Positions 56,979 through 64,000 of a stretch of DNA of 64,000 nt are shown here, piece by piece. Each line of letters opens with the position of its first letter. Position 1 is the stretch's first letter. Both the position numbers and the translations under genes were made by a program. Under the pieces are notes generated by a model. It was not told the DNA's origin. It did not search any database and saw only the letters and a list, made by a program, of their open reading frames with translations. The DNA is from Streptomyces sp. NBC_01750 (GTDB lineage Bacteria; Actinomycetota; Actinomycetes; Streptomycetales; Streptomycetaceae): contig NZ_CP109137.1 in NCBI RefSeq assembly GCF_035918095.1, positions 8,248,001 through 8,312,000 of the forward strand. Direction: 5' to 3'.

Positions 56979-57291
56979 GTCCGCCCCTAGGGCAGGCTGC
57001 CGAGGGTGGGTGGATCCGGTGGTAGTCGGTCGACCATGCGCATCACCGTCATGACCCAGATGGTCATTTCCCCGCGCTCACCAGCGGATTTGACGGGCCG
57101 GTGTCACACAGGAGGTACACCGATCACATTACAGGCCCGGGGGAGACGGGGCGCCCGCGCTGCGTAACGGCGGGTCACCGAGGTCAGGGCTGCGGTCAGC
57201 GACTCCATCAGGTGGTGAGAGGTGCGCGGGCGCGCGGTTGTTGCTGTTCTCGGTGCGGTTGCGGTTGCGGTTGCGGCTTCGCGTCGCGCGC
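56979..57291. other. Gap with a GGTTGC hexamer tandem repeat
   Basis: About 310 nt upstream of the SARP gene, beyond the end of the NTF2-like remnant. It should hold the SARP promoter. Near 57253-57276 the hexamer GGTTGC is repeated (GGTGCGGTTGCGGTTGCGG and on). No gene supported. Confidence 0.45.
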
Positions 57292-57679
57292 CTACGCCCC
57301 GGCCGCCGGCGAGAGGTGTTCGTGCACGGCCAGCCAGCGGCCGGATGCCTGGCGGCGGAACACGATCGTCTCGCGCTCCTTGAGGGTCTCTTCGCCGGCG
57401 GTGGTGCTGACCGTGGTCTCGACGTCGTGGCTGAACACGGCTGTTTCACCGAGGAGTTGGACCAGCCGGCCGGTGGACGTGCAGGCCAGGACGCGGAAGC
57501 CGTCGTCGTCGACCCAGCTGTTCCACAGGGCGCGGTAGTCCGCGGTGCAGGTGAGGCGTTCGGGGGTGGTGGAAGACGAACGTCGCGTCGGGCGCGAACG
57601 CCGCGAAGTAGTCGTCGAGGCGGCCTTCGCCGAAGGCGGACACCAGCGTGTCGGCGGCCTTCAGGACCTCGTCGGTCAT
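57292..57679 (-). pseudogene. NTF2/SnoaL-like protein, frameshifted
   Basis: From ATG 57679 (AAGGAG upstream) the protein starts MTDEVLKAADTLVSAFGEG and continues RLDDYFAAFAPDATFVFH, the first helices and strand of an NTF2-like cone fold. At about 57562-57572, in a run of C (plus strand GGGGGTGGTGG), the frame breaks. Removing one base continues it as PERLTCTADYRALWNSWVDD, GFRVLACTSTGRLVQLLGE, VFRRQASGRWLAVHEHLSP and a TAG at 57294-57292. The total is 388 nt, one more than a multiple of three. Either a real frameshift or a homopolymer sequencing error. If intact it would be about 128 residues and the last gene of the ureohydrolase operon. Confidence 0.72.
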
Positions 57680-57704
57680 GGGTCGTGCTCCTTGCGGGGA
57701 CATT

Positions 57705-57736
57705 CCGTACGGGAAGGGCGACGCCTTCCCGTACGG
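57705..57736. repeat. Perfect 13-bp hairpin between operon genes
   Basis: CCGTACGGGAAGG (57705-57717) and CCTTCCCGTACGG (57724-57736) are perfect inverted repeats around a 6-nt loop. It lies in the 73-nt gap between the cyclase and the NTF2-like gene. There is no T run on either side, so it may be an RNA processing or stabilising element or an attenuator. Confidence 0.6.
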
Positions 57737-57752
57737 GGAGAGGAAAGGGTGG

Positions 57753-58397
57753 TCAGCCGATGCGGGCGACGGCCCGCACGGGGGCGCCGTCGGCGGCGGG
57801 CAGCCGCAGGGGCAGCAGGGAGACCTCGATGGGCTCGCCTGCCGTCTGCGCGTCGAGCAGACGGTCGAGTCCGGTGAGGTTCTCGGCGATGACGGCGTGG
57901 GCGCCGCACAGGACCCGGTGGGCGGGGAAGTCGTCGGCCGGGGTCGCATCGACGCTGAGCGCGTCGATGCCGACGGTCCGGACCCCGGCGGCGACCAGGA
58001 GCTCGGCGGCTTCCCGGGTCAGATACGGGTGGGTGACGTAGTCCTCCGTGCCCCAGTGCTGCGACCAGCCGGTGGCCACCAGCACGATCACCCCCGCCCG
58101 TACGCGGCCCTCGAACAGGGACGGTCCGAGCGGTGAGCGCGGCCGCGCGCCGCGGGCGTCCACGACGACGGCCTCGCCCAGGAACCGCTCCAGGGGCAGC
58201 TGGTCCAGGGTCGGCAGCGCGTCGTCGATATGGAACGGGGCGTCGACATGGGTACCGGTCTGCGAGCCCATGTCCAGGTGCAGGACGTTCACCCCGTCGG
58301 CGGTGGCCGTCAGCGCCGGGGCGACCGAGACCTGAGGATCGCCCGGGTAAACCGGCATCCCCGTGCTGAGCTCGACAGACAGGTCGATGATGCGCAT
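57753..58397 (-). CDS. Cyclase/kynurenine formamidase-like metal hydrolase
   Basis: 214 residues of the cyclase family (PF04199). The metal site is GTHVDAPFHID (HxxxDxxxH). Other family strands: IIDLSVELSTGMPVYPGDP and VLVATGWSQHW. Members hydrolyse N-formyl or amide bonds, for example N-formylkynurenine. The neighbours are an NCS1 permease and a ureohydrolase, so an amide or cyclic nitrogen compound is a likely substrate; the exact one is unknown. It begins 7 nt after the permease stop. Confidence 0.88.
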   Translation of the reverse strand: MRIIDLSVELSTGMPVYPGDPQVSVAPALTATADGVNVLHLDMGSQTGTHVDAPFHIDDALPTLDQLPLERFLGEAVVVDARGARPRSPLGPSLFEGRVRAGVIVLVATGWSQHWGTEDYVTHPYLTREAAELLVAAGVRTVGIDALSVDATPADDFPAHRVLCGAHAVIAENLTGLDRLLDAQTAGEPIEVSLLPLRLPAADGAPVRAVARIG

Positions 58398-58404
58398 GTC
58401 CGCC

Positions 58405-59946
58405 TCAGGCCGTTTCCGCGACCACGTCGACGGGCACTCCGGCCTCCGTCGTGATCGGCGTCATGGGCGTGTCCGAGGTGCGGACCAGGCGCGGCCCCTC
58501 GGGCCCGTAGGCCTCACGCGGCTCGGGGAAGAGCCACAGCAACGACAGGTGGAGGAGGGCGGCGATGCCCAGGCCGACCGGGAGCGAGAGGTCGACGCCA
58601 CCGGCCAGGTCGCCGAGCGGGCCGACGAACTGCCCCGGCAGGTTGACGAACATCAGGGCGAGGACCGCGGAGGCCAGCCAGGCGCCCATGCCGCGCCAGT
58701 TCCAGCCGTGGCTGAACCAGTAGCGGCCGCCGCGCTGGCGCCGGTTGAACACCTGGAGCGAATCCGGGTCGTACCAGCCGCGACGGGTCAGATAGCCGAG
58801 CATCATGATCACCATCCAGGGGGCGGTGCAGGTGATGATCAGCGTCGCGAAGGTGGAGATGGACTGCGAGAGGTTGGCGGCGAAGCGGCCGACGAAGATG
58901 AACCCGACCGAGAGCACGCCGACGAACACCGTTGCCTGTACCCGGCTGAACCGGGTGAACACGCTGGAGAAGTCAAGGCCGGTGCCGTAGAGCGAGGTGG
59001 TGCCCGTGGACATGCCGCCGATGAGCGCGAGCAGGCACACCGGCAGGAAGTACCAGCCGGGCGAGACCGCCAGCAGGCCGCCCACGTAGTTCGGGGCGCT
59101 CGGGTCCATGTACTTCGCCGCCTTCTCCGCGATGATCGAGGCGGTGGCCAGGCCGAAGAAGAACGGCAGAATCGTGGCGATCTGCGAGGCGAACGCCGCC
59201 GTCACGACCTTGCGGCTCGGGGTATTGGCCGGGATGTAGCGGGCCCAGTCGCCGAGGAAGGCACCGAAGGACACCGGGTTGGACAGCACGATCAGCGCCG
59301 AGCCGATGAACGCGGGCCAGAACCCCGCAGAGGACACGGACTGGAACGTGCCCTGGTAGCCCGGGTCGAAGTCCCCGGCGAAGGCGAAGAGGCCAAGGAC
59401 GAACAGCGTCGAGGCCGCCACCACCGCGATCTTGTTAACGAAGAGCATGAACCGGAAGCCGTACACGCACACCGCCAGCACCAGCAGCGCGAAGATGCCG
59501 TACGCGAGAGCGAACACGCCGTCGTTCTGCGGTACGCCCATCAGCCGGTGCGCGCCGCCGACGAGCGCGTCACCGGAGGACCACACCGAGATGGAGAAGA
59601 ACGCGACGGCGGTGAGCAGCGACAAGAAGGAGCCGACGATCCGCCCGTGGACACCCAGATGGGCCGAGGACGAGACCGCGTTGTTGGTGCCGTTGCGCGG
59701 GCCGAACACCGCCAGCGGCGCGAGGATTATCGCGCCCGTGATCAGGCCGAGCACGGTCGCCGCGAGGCCCTGCCAGAAGGACAGCCCGAAGAGGATCGGG
59801 AAGGCGCCGAGCACGCAGGTGGCGAAGGTGTTGGCGCCGCCGAACGCGACCCTGAACAGGTCGAGTGGCTTCGCGGTGCGGTCCGCGTCGGGAATGCGTT
59901 CCACACCGTACTGCTCGACCTCGGTCAGAGCGGGGGAGTCACTCAA
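58405..59946 (-). CDS. NCS1-family nucleobase/nitrogen-compound permease
   Basis: 513 residues with about 12 membrane helices, NCS1/cytosine-purine permease type. Features: [57 protein letters not shown] and [18 protein letters not shown]. The start is TTG 59946, which overlaps the ureohydrolase stop (TTGA) and has AAGGAGG a few bases upstream; no other start fits. It likely imports the guanidino or nucleobase-like compound degraded by its neighbours. NCS1 specificity cannot be read by eye. Confidence 0.88.
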   Translation of the reverse strand: MSDSPALTEVEQYGVERIPDADRTAKPLDLFRVAFGGANTFATCVLGAFPILFGLSFWQGLAATVLGLITGAIILAPLAVFGPRNGTNNAVSSSAHLGVHGRIVGSFLSLLTAVAFFSISVWSSGDALVGGAHRLMGVPQNDGVFALAYGIFALLVLAVCVYGFRFMLFVNKIAVVAASTLFVLGLFAFAGDFDPGYQGTFQSVSSAGFWPAFIGSALIVLSNPVSFGAFLGDWARYIPANTPSRKVVTAAFASQIATILPFFFGLATASIIAEKAAKYMDPSAPNYVGGLLAVSPGWYFLPVCLLALIGGMSTGTTSLYGTGLDFSSVFTRFSRVQATVFVGVLSVGFIFVGRFAANLSQSISTFATLIITCTAPWMVIMMLGYLTRRGWYDPDSLQVFNRRQRGGRYWFSHGWNWRGMGAWLASAVLALMFVNLPGQFVGPLGDLAGGVDLSLPVGLGIAALLHLSLLWLFPEPREAYGPEGPRLVRTSDTPMTPITTEAGVPVDVVAETA

Positions 59947-60890
59947 CTGTCCTCCTTGAGAGCGAGCAGGCTGATCAGGTCGTAGGCGACGTGCGAGGCC
60001 GCGACCGAGGTGATCTCGGCGTGGTCGTACGCGGGCGCGACCTCCACGACGTCCGCGCCGACCAGGCGGCTCCCGGCCAGGCCGCGCAGGATCTCGAGAA
60101 GCTCGCGGGAGGTCAGGCCGCCGGCCTCGGGGGTTCCGGTGCCGGGGGCGTGGGCCGGGTCGAGGCAGTCGATGTCGATGGAGATGTAGAGAGGGCGGTC
60201 GCCGATGCGCTGGCGCAGCTGGTCGGCGACCTCGTCGGCGCCACGCCGGTAGACGTCGGCCGAGGTCACGATGCCGAAGCCCAGCTTCTCGTCGTCGGTG
60301 AGGTCCTGCTTGCCGTACAGCGGGCCGCGGGTGCCGACGTGGGAGAGCGCCTCGGTGTCGAGGATGCCCTCCTCCACGGCCCGGCGGAACGGGGTGCCGT
60401 GCGTGTACTCGGCGCCGAAGTACGTGTCCCAGGTGTCCAGGTGCGCGTCGAAGTGCAGCACTGCGACCGGGCCGTGCTTCTTTGCCACCGAGCGCAGCAG
60501 CGGCAGAGCGATGGTGTGGTCACCGCCTATGGTGACCAGGCGGGTGCCGTCGGCCTGCAGGCTACTCGCGGCGTCCTCGATGGTCTCGATGGCCTCGTCG
60601 ATGTTGAAGGGGTTGACAGCGATGTCTCCGGCGTCGGCCACCTGCTGGGTGGCGAACGGCGACACATCGAGCCCCGGGTTGTAGGGGCGCAGCAGTCTGC
60701 TGGCCTCGCGGACGGCAGCGGGTCCGAAGCGGGCGCCGGGCCGGTAGGAGACACCGGCGTCGAACGGGACGCCGACCACGGCCACGTCGGCGCGGGCCAC
60801 CTCGTCGAGGCGCGGCAGCCGGGCGAAGGTGGCAGGCCCCGCGAAGCGCGGGATCCGGGAGGAGTCGACAGGCCCTCGGGGTTCGTTCAT
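59943..60890 (-). CDS. speB: Ureohydrolase: agmatinase or guanidinobutyrase
   Basis: 315 residues of the arginase/agmatinase family. The binuclear Mn ligands are visible: [11 protein letters not shown] (His), [12 protein letters not shown] (Asp, His, Asp) and [20 protein letters not shown] (two Asp). It releases urea from a guanidino compound. The operon with an NCS1 permease and divergent PucR regulator is more typical of a catabolic guanidinobutyrase-like enzyme than of polyamine synthesis, so the symbol is only the family name. It is the first gene of the operon and is coupled to the permease. Confidence 0.85.
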   Translation of the reverse strand: MNEPRGPVDSSRIPRFAGPATFARLPRLDEVARADVAVVGVPFDAGVSYRPGARFGPAAVREASRLLRPYNPGLDVSPFATQQVADAGDIAVNPFNIDEAIETIEDAASSLQADGTRLVTIGGDHTIALPLLRSVAKKHGPVAVLHFDAHLDTWDTYFGAEYTHGTPFRRAVEEGILDTEALSHVGTRGPLYGKQDLTDDEKLGFGIVTSADVYRRGADEVADQLRQRIGDRPLYISIDIDCLDPAHAPGTGTPEAGGLTSRELLEILRGLAGSRLVGADVVEVAPAYDHAEITSVAASHVAYDLISLLALKEDS

Positions 60891-61001
60891 CTCTGGTGCG
60901 ATCCCTTCTCACATGCTCCGGAGCGGGTCCGGTCGGCAGAGTCTGCACATCGGGGGATCAGCACCACAATTGTGACGGCGACAAAGAGTTAGCATCTCTA
61001 T
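60891..61001. promoter_or_regulatory. Divergent promoter region with CACAATTGTG palindrome
   Basis: The 111 nt between the ureohydrolase and pucR-type genes contain the perfect palindrome CACAATTGTG (60965-60974), a likely operator. The octamer ACAAAGAG occurs at 60981-60988 and again at 61012-61019, inside the regulator's first codons. The regulator appears to have little or no leader before GTG 61002. Autoregulation by the adjacent PucR-type protein is inferred. Confidence 0.5.
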
Positions 61002-62459
61002 GTGGCTGACAACAAAGAGCGGGTGACCGTCGGGGACCTGCTGCAGCACCCGGCGCTGCAGCTGCGCCTGCTCGCGGGCGCCGCCGGCCTGCACCGTTCC
61101 GTCTCCTGGGCCCATGTCAGCGAGCTGGACGACCCCACACCCTGGCTGCTCGGCGACGAGATGATCATGACGACCGGACTCGCCGTGCCCCGTTCGGCCG
61201 CCGGACAGCGGGCTTATCTGGACCGGCTCGACGACGCCGGAGTCGCCGCCCTCGCCGTCTCGGCCCGGCTGCACATGCCCCCGCTGCGCCAGGCGTTCTT
61301 CGCCGCGGCGGAGAGGCGGGGCATGCCGGTCCTCGAGGTTCCGCTGGCCGTGCCGTTCATCGCGGTGGCGCGGGAGGTCGCCGCCGCCCTCCAGGAGGAC
61401 GCCGCCCACCGGCTCGGCGCGCAGCTCCAGGTCTTCGGCGCGTTGCGCTGGCTGACCTCGGAGAACCTGGACACCGCGACGCTCTTCACACGCCTGGAGA
61501 AGTTGTCCGGATACGCCATCTTTCTGTGCACCATGCAGGGCCGCCCCCTGCTGCCCGGCGTCCCCGCCCCCGATCCGGCCGTTGTCCCCGGCTCGGCGGA
61601 CGCCCCGCCGGCCATCCCCGGCGGATTCGCCATCCCGGTGCCCTCGCCCGGTGGCGCGGCAGGCTTCCTCGTCGCGTTCGAGCGTGAAGACGCGCGCCCG
61701 GCCGGGCTGGCCGTCGTGCAGCACATCGCCACCGTTGCAGCGCTCCTCCTCGCCGCGGTCCGCACCGAACGCGAGGCGCTGCGCAGAGAAGGCGCCGAGT
61801 TCCTCGCCGAACTGCTCCAGGACGCTCTCGACCCGGCGGTTGCCCAGCGCCACCTGAAGCGGCACTCCATCAAGGGCGAGATCGCCCTGGCGGTGGTCAG
61901 GGGCGTCACCGAGGACGCCGTCCTACGGGCCCTGGAGGATCAGCCGTACCTCTTGCTCAATCGCGGCGAGGACCGCTACCTCCTCGGTTCCCCCCTCCTC
62001 GGCGACCGGGTCGCGGTCCTCCCCGGCGTCGCCGCCGGGATGAGCCGCCCCTTCGGCCCGGGTGCCTCGCTGCGGGTCGCGCAGCGTGAGGCCCGGTGGT
62101 CGGCCTCCCACGCCGCCGCGTCCGGCCGCGCCCTCGTCCGGTACGGGGAGGACACCACCGGCCGCTGGCTGCCCGACGATCCGGCCGCGCTGACCGCCCT
62201 CGTCGAGCACGTTCTGGGCGAGGCGCTGCGTTACGACGCCGGTCACGGCTCCCGCCTCCTGCCGTCGGTGCGCACCTGGATGGAACGTGACCGCCGTACG
62301 GACGAGGCCGCCGCGGCCCTCCACATCCACCCCAACACGCTCTCCTACCGCCTGCGCCGCTTCGGCGAGGTCACTGGCCGCGACATGTCCACCACCGGCG
62401 CGTTCGCCGAGGTCTGGCTGGCGATCCGGGCCGCTGCGGAACTCGGGCTGCTCGACTGA
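61002..62459 (+). CDS. PucR-family transcriptional regulator
   Basis: 485 residues. The N-terminal PucR domain (TVGDLLQHPALQLRLLAG, SWAHVSELDDPTPWLLGDEM) is followed by a GGDEF-like middle region and a C-terminal HTH (DEAAAALHIHPNTLSYRLRRFGEVTGRD). The family controls purine, amine and amino acid catabolism in response to a ligand. It is divergent from the ureohydrolase-permease-cyclase operon and is its likely regulator. GTG 61002 is taken as the start because the family N-terminus follows directly. Confidence 0.92.
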   Translation: MADNKERVTVGDLLQHPALQLRLLAGAAGLHRSVSWAHVSELDDPTPWLLGDEMIMTTGLAVPRSAAGQRAYLDRLDDAGVAALAVSARLHMPPLRQAFFAAAERRGMPVLEVPLAVPFIAVAREVAAALQEDAAHRLGAQLQVFGALRWLTSENLDTATLFTRLEKLSGYAIFLCTMQGRPLLPGVPAPDPAVVPGSADAPPAIPGGFAIPVPSPGGAAGFLVAFEREDARPAGLAVVQHIATVAALLLAAVRTEREALRREGAEFLAELLQDALDPAVAQRHLKRHSIKGEIALAVVRGVTEDAVLRALEDQPYLLLNRGEDRYLLGSPLLGDRVAVLPGVAAGMSRPFGPGASLRVAQREARWSASHAAASGRALVRYGEDTTGRWLPDDPAALTALVEHVLGEALRYDAGHGSRLLPSVRTWMERDRRTDEAAAALHIHPNTLSYRLRRFGEVTGRDMSTTGAFAEVWLAIRAAAELGLLD

Positions 62460-62680
62460 GCCGTCAGCTCACAGGTCCGCGGAAGCAGTGGGGGTCTCCA
62501 CACCTGGTGGGCATGGAGCAGCGGTCGGGCTCGGACGGCCCGGCCGTCACAGGCGCCGGGGGCCGGTCTCTTCCGCATCCGCGGCATCTCCGGTCCGGGC
62601 TGGACAAGTTGCGCGCGGTGGGGGCAATGGGGGCAGTGGGATACCGCGTTCCGCCGCCTCCCGCACACCTCGGGCTATTG

Positions 62681-62712
62681 AGCCCGGGAGCCCGGAAGCC
62701 CGGGAGCCCGGA
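62681..62712. repeat. Two tandem 16-bp units
   Basis: AGCCCGGGAGCCCGGA is repeated twice without spacer (62681-62696, 62697-62712) and followed by AGCG. Each unit itself contains two AGCCCGG-like halves. It lies just before the hairpin at 62717. Confidence 0.75.
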
Positions 62713-62716
62713 AGCG

Positions 62717-62749
62717 CGAAAGCGCCGGACTGTCGGTCCGGCGCTTTCG
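62717..62749. terminator. 14-bp perfect hairpin between convergent genes
   Basis: CGAAAGCGCCGGAC (62717-62730) pairs with GTCCGGCGCTTTCG (62736-62749) over a 5-nt loop. It sits 36 nt past the L,D-transpeptidase stop and could end transcription from both sides, as T-less hairpins often do in Streptomyces. Terminator function is inferred from its position. Confidence 0.6.
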
Positions 62750-62784
62750 GGCGCTTGCACGAGCCCGCGGGGCTGCGGGGTGTC

Positions 62785-63480
62785 TCAGGTTCCGGGCTTG
62801 CGGCCGTAGACGAAGACGTCGTCGCCCTTGCGGAGCATGCTCCAGTACTTGGCGGCGTCGCTCTTGGTCATGTTCACGCACCCGTGCGAGCCGGGCGGCG
62901 CCCAGACGCTGATGCCGACGGAGTGGAAGGCCTGGCCGCCGTCGAAGAACTGGCTGTACGGCATCGGCACGTTGTAGAGGCTGGACACGTGGTCGATGTC
63001 CCGCCAGGAGATCTTCTTCAGGCCGGTCCGCGTCTCGTGTCCGTTACGTCCGGTACGTACCGCGACTGGTCCGTACGCCAACTTCTTGCCGTCCTGGATC
63101 CAGCTCAGCTGGAGCGTCAGGTCGACGCAGGCGATACGGCCCTTGTTCGTGGGGCACTTGCCGGACTTGTTCGGGTTGTTCCCGACGGCCTTCTGCCTGG
63201 TCATGAGATCCATGACGCCCCAGGTGACGGGGCCTGCCAGCCCCACGTTCGGGCTGATCGAGTGCTTCGTCTGGAAGGCCTGGATCGCCTTGCAGTCGGC
63301 GGCCGACTGCTTTCCGTCCACCGGGCGGCCGAGGAACTTCTCGACCTGCTTCTGGTACACCCCGGTCTGCGTCGTGCACGAGGCCGCCTGAGCGGTCGTG
63401 CTTCCCATGGCCAGAGTGAGTGGGGTCACCAGCGCGGTGATCCCGAGTGCGACGACTCCTCGTCGGCGTGTGTGCCCCAC
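62785..63480 (-). CDS. Secreted L,D-transpeptidase with peptidoglycan-binding domain
   Basis: 231 residues. Signal peptide about 1-32 (VGHTRRRGVVALGITALVTP, cleaved near AQAAS). A PG_binding_1-like domain follows (VEKFLGRPVDGKQSAADCKA, IQAFQTKHSISPNVGLAGPV), then the YkuD catalytic domain with the active-site motif S-H-G-C-V-N (C201). It forms 3-3 cross-links or attaches proteins in peptidoglycan. GTG 63480 has AAGGAGT 9 nt upstream and fits the signal peptide; the frame is open upstream to 63687, but that part is not protein-like. It is divergent from a lipoprotein gene. Confidence 0.92.
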   Translation of the reverse strand: MGHTRRRGVVALGITALVTPLTLAMGSTTAQAASCTTQTGVYQKQVEKFLGRPVDGKQSAADCKAIQAFQTKHSISPNVGLAGPVTWGVMDLMTRQKAVGNNPNKSGKCPTNKGRIACVDLTLQLSWIQDGKKLAYGPVAVRTGRNGHETRTGLKKISWRDIDHVSSLYNVPMPYSQFFDGGQAFHSVGISVWAPPGSHGCVNMTKSDAAKYWSMLRKGDDVFVYGRKPGT

Positions 63481-63689
63481 GGCTGTCGACTCCTTATACG
63501 CGCGTGTTGCGAGTTCCGCCTGGTAGACGGCAGAAGGGAGGTAGTAGTTGCACGCGGAAAGGAGACGGTTCCGTAACAGCCGCGCCCACGGAGACTCGAC
63601 CGGCCGGGGGTCTGTGACGCGAACCGGACTGGTGGCACGATAGCCCCACAGACCGTACCGGCGGTCGGCACACGTTTCCTGGGGCACTC

Positions 63690-64000
63690 ATGAACATCTG
63701 GCTCCCATTCCGACTTCTCGCCGCAACGGCCGTGACCGGCCTGTTGCTTACCGCCTGCGGGGGTTCCGGCGGGCCCCCGGACGCGTCGGGATCGCCATCC
63801 CCCGCACCAGGAACGTCCTCGGCGTCGCAGTCGCCCGCCACTTCCGTTCCGTCGGCCTCTACGGCGACAAAGCCGCCCGGCACGCAAGCGCCGACCACGC
63901 CCGCACCCGGCGGCAGCGCCCCGGCGCTCGGCTCGGGGCGCCTCCAGCCGATGTGGCCGTTCGCCACGCTCGCCGAAGCCCAGGCGTGGCAGCGTGACTA
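63690..64000 (+). CDS. Lipoprotein, N-terminal part (cut by window edge)
   Basis: The first 103 codons are present. The protein starts MNIWLPFRLLAATAVTGLLL with lipobox LTAC directly after, then a Ser/Pro/Thr/Ala-rich linker of about 60 residues, then the start of a folded part (RLQPMWPFATLAEAQAWQRD). Surface lipoproteins of this kind in Streptomyces often have a C-terminal domain of unknown function; it lies outside the window. ATG 63690 has a weak GGGG upstream. Confidence 0.8.
   Translation, partial: MNIWLPFRLLAATAVTGLLLTACGGSGGPPDASGSPSPAPGTSSASQSPATSVPSASTATKPPGTQAPTTPAPGGSAPALGSGRLQPMWPFATLAEAQAWQRD

Larger units (their letters stand above)
62460..62784. other. Gap between convergent genes, repeat-rich
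   Basis: About 325 nt. The left part has nothing recognisable. The right part carries a tandem repeat and a perfect hairpin (listed separately). Minus-strand frames across it translate into Arg/Pro/Gly-rich sequence without family features. Confidence 0.45.

Noticed and set aside
57253..57276. Hexamer repeat as a regulatory array
   Set aside because: It is short and GC-simple; replication slippage is sufficient, so it was listed only in the gap description.
62681..62749. CRISPR-like array
   Set aside because: There are only two short adjacent units with no spacers, and no cas genes are present.
63481..63687. N-terminal extension of the L,D-transpeptidase to 63687
   Set aside because: It would bury the signal peptide inside the protein. 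GTG 63480 with AAGGAGT gives a proper signal sequence.

Overview
The window reads as chromosomal DNA of a Streptomyces or a close relative. GC is very high, genes are tightly packed with ATGA/GTGA/TGATG overlaps, GTG and TTG starts are common, TTA codons are rare, and families typical of Streptomyces recur (DUF5709, zinc-ribbon SCO2400-like protein, AfsR/SARP regulator, LysM transglycosylase behind a c-di-AMP riboswitch). No rRNA, tRNA, CRISPR array, transposase or integrase was seen.

Region 1 (1-16035) is a glycine betaine uptake and demethylation locus. It holds purU (partial), a betaine-aldehyde-type dehydrogenase, a glycine betaine ABC transporter (ATPase, double permease, lipoprotein), then a strong terminator and a second operon: dimethylglycine oxidase, folD, glyA and heterotetrameric sarcosine oxidase (soxB, a fused soxD-soxA, soxG). 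Together they take betaine-derived dimethylglycine to sarcosine, glycine and serine and move the methyl groups through tetrahydrofolate to formate. Three promoters share a GTTGCGCAAC-like box. The enzyme that removes the first methyl group of betaine is not in the window.

Region 2 (16068-19217) holds a membrane-anchored streptogrisin-type protease, a small acidic protein and a small membrane protein of the low-affinity iron permease family.

Region 3 (19509-38816) is a group 1h (high-affinity, atmospheric H2) [NiFe]-hydrogenase locus. hypX, hhyS, hhyL, a NifU-like gene, DUF5947, DUF6084, an unrecognised 479-aa gene, the maturation protease and a 38-aa membrane peptide form one run; hypABFCDE forms a second. 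Between them lies a block on the other strand: a LysM transglycosylase with a c-di-AMP riboswitch, an SCO2400-like protein and a rhomboid protease.

Region 4 (39042-42826) is mixed: a frameshifted gene, an aldo/keto reductase, DUF5709 and a lipoprotein of the class C beta-lactamase fold without the catalytic lysine.

Region 5 (42881-51704) is the most striking part: six overlapping genes in the order and with the families of lstA-lstF, the lipstatin beta-lactone pathway (two KASIII/OleA-like condensing enzymes, OleC-like beta-lactone synthetase, OleD-like reductase, C-A-T NRPS, formyltransferase). lstA carries a TTA codon at position 6, suggesting bldA control.

Region 6 (52288-64000) has a berberine-bridge-type flavoenzyme with an AfsR/SARP regulator, a ureohydrolase/NCS1 permease/cyclase operon divergent from a PucR regulator, a frameshifted NTF2-like gene, an L,D-transpeptidase and a truncated lipoprotein gene at the right edge.
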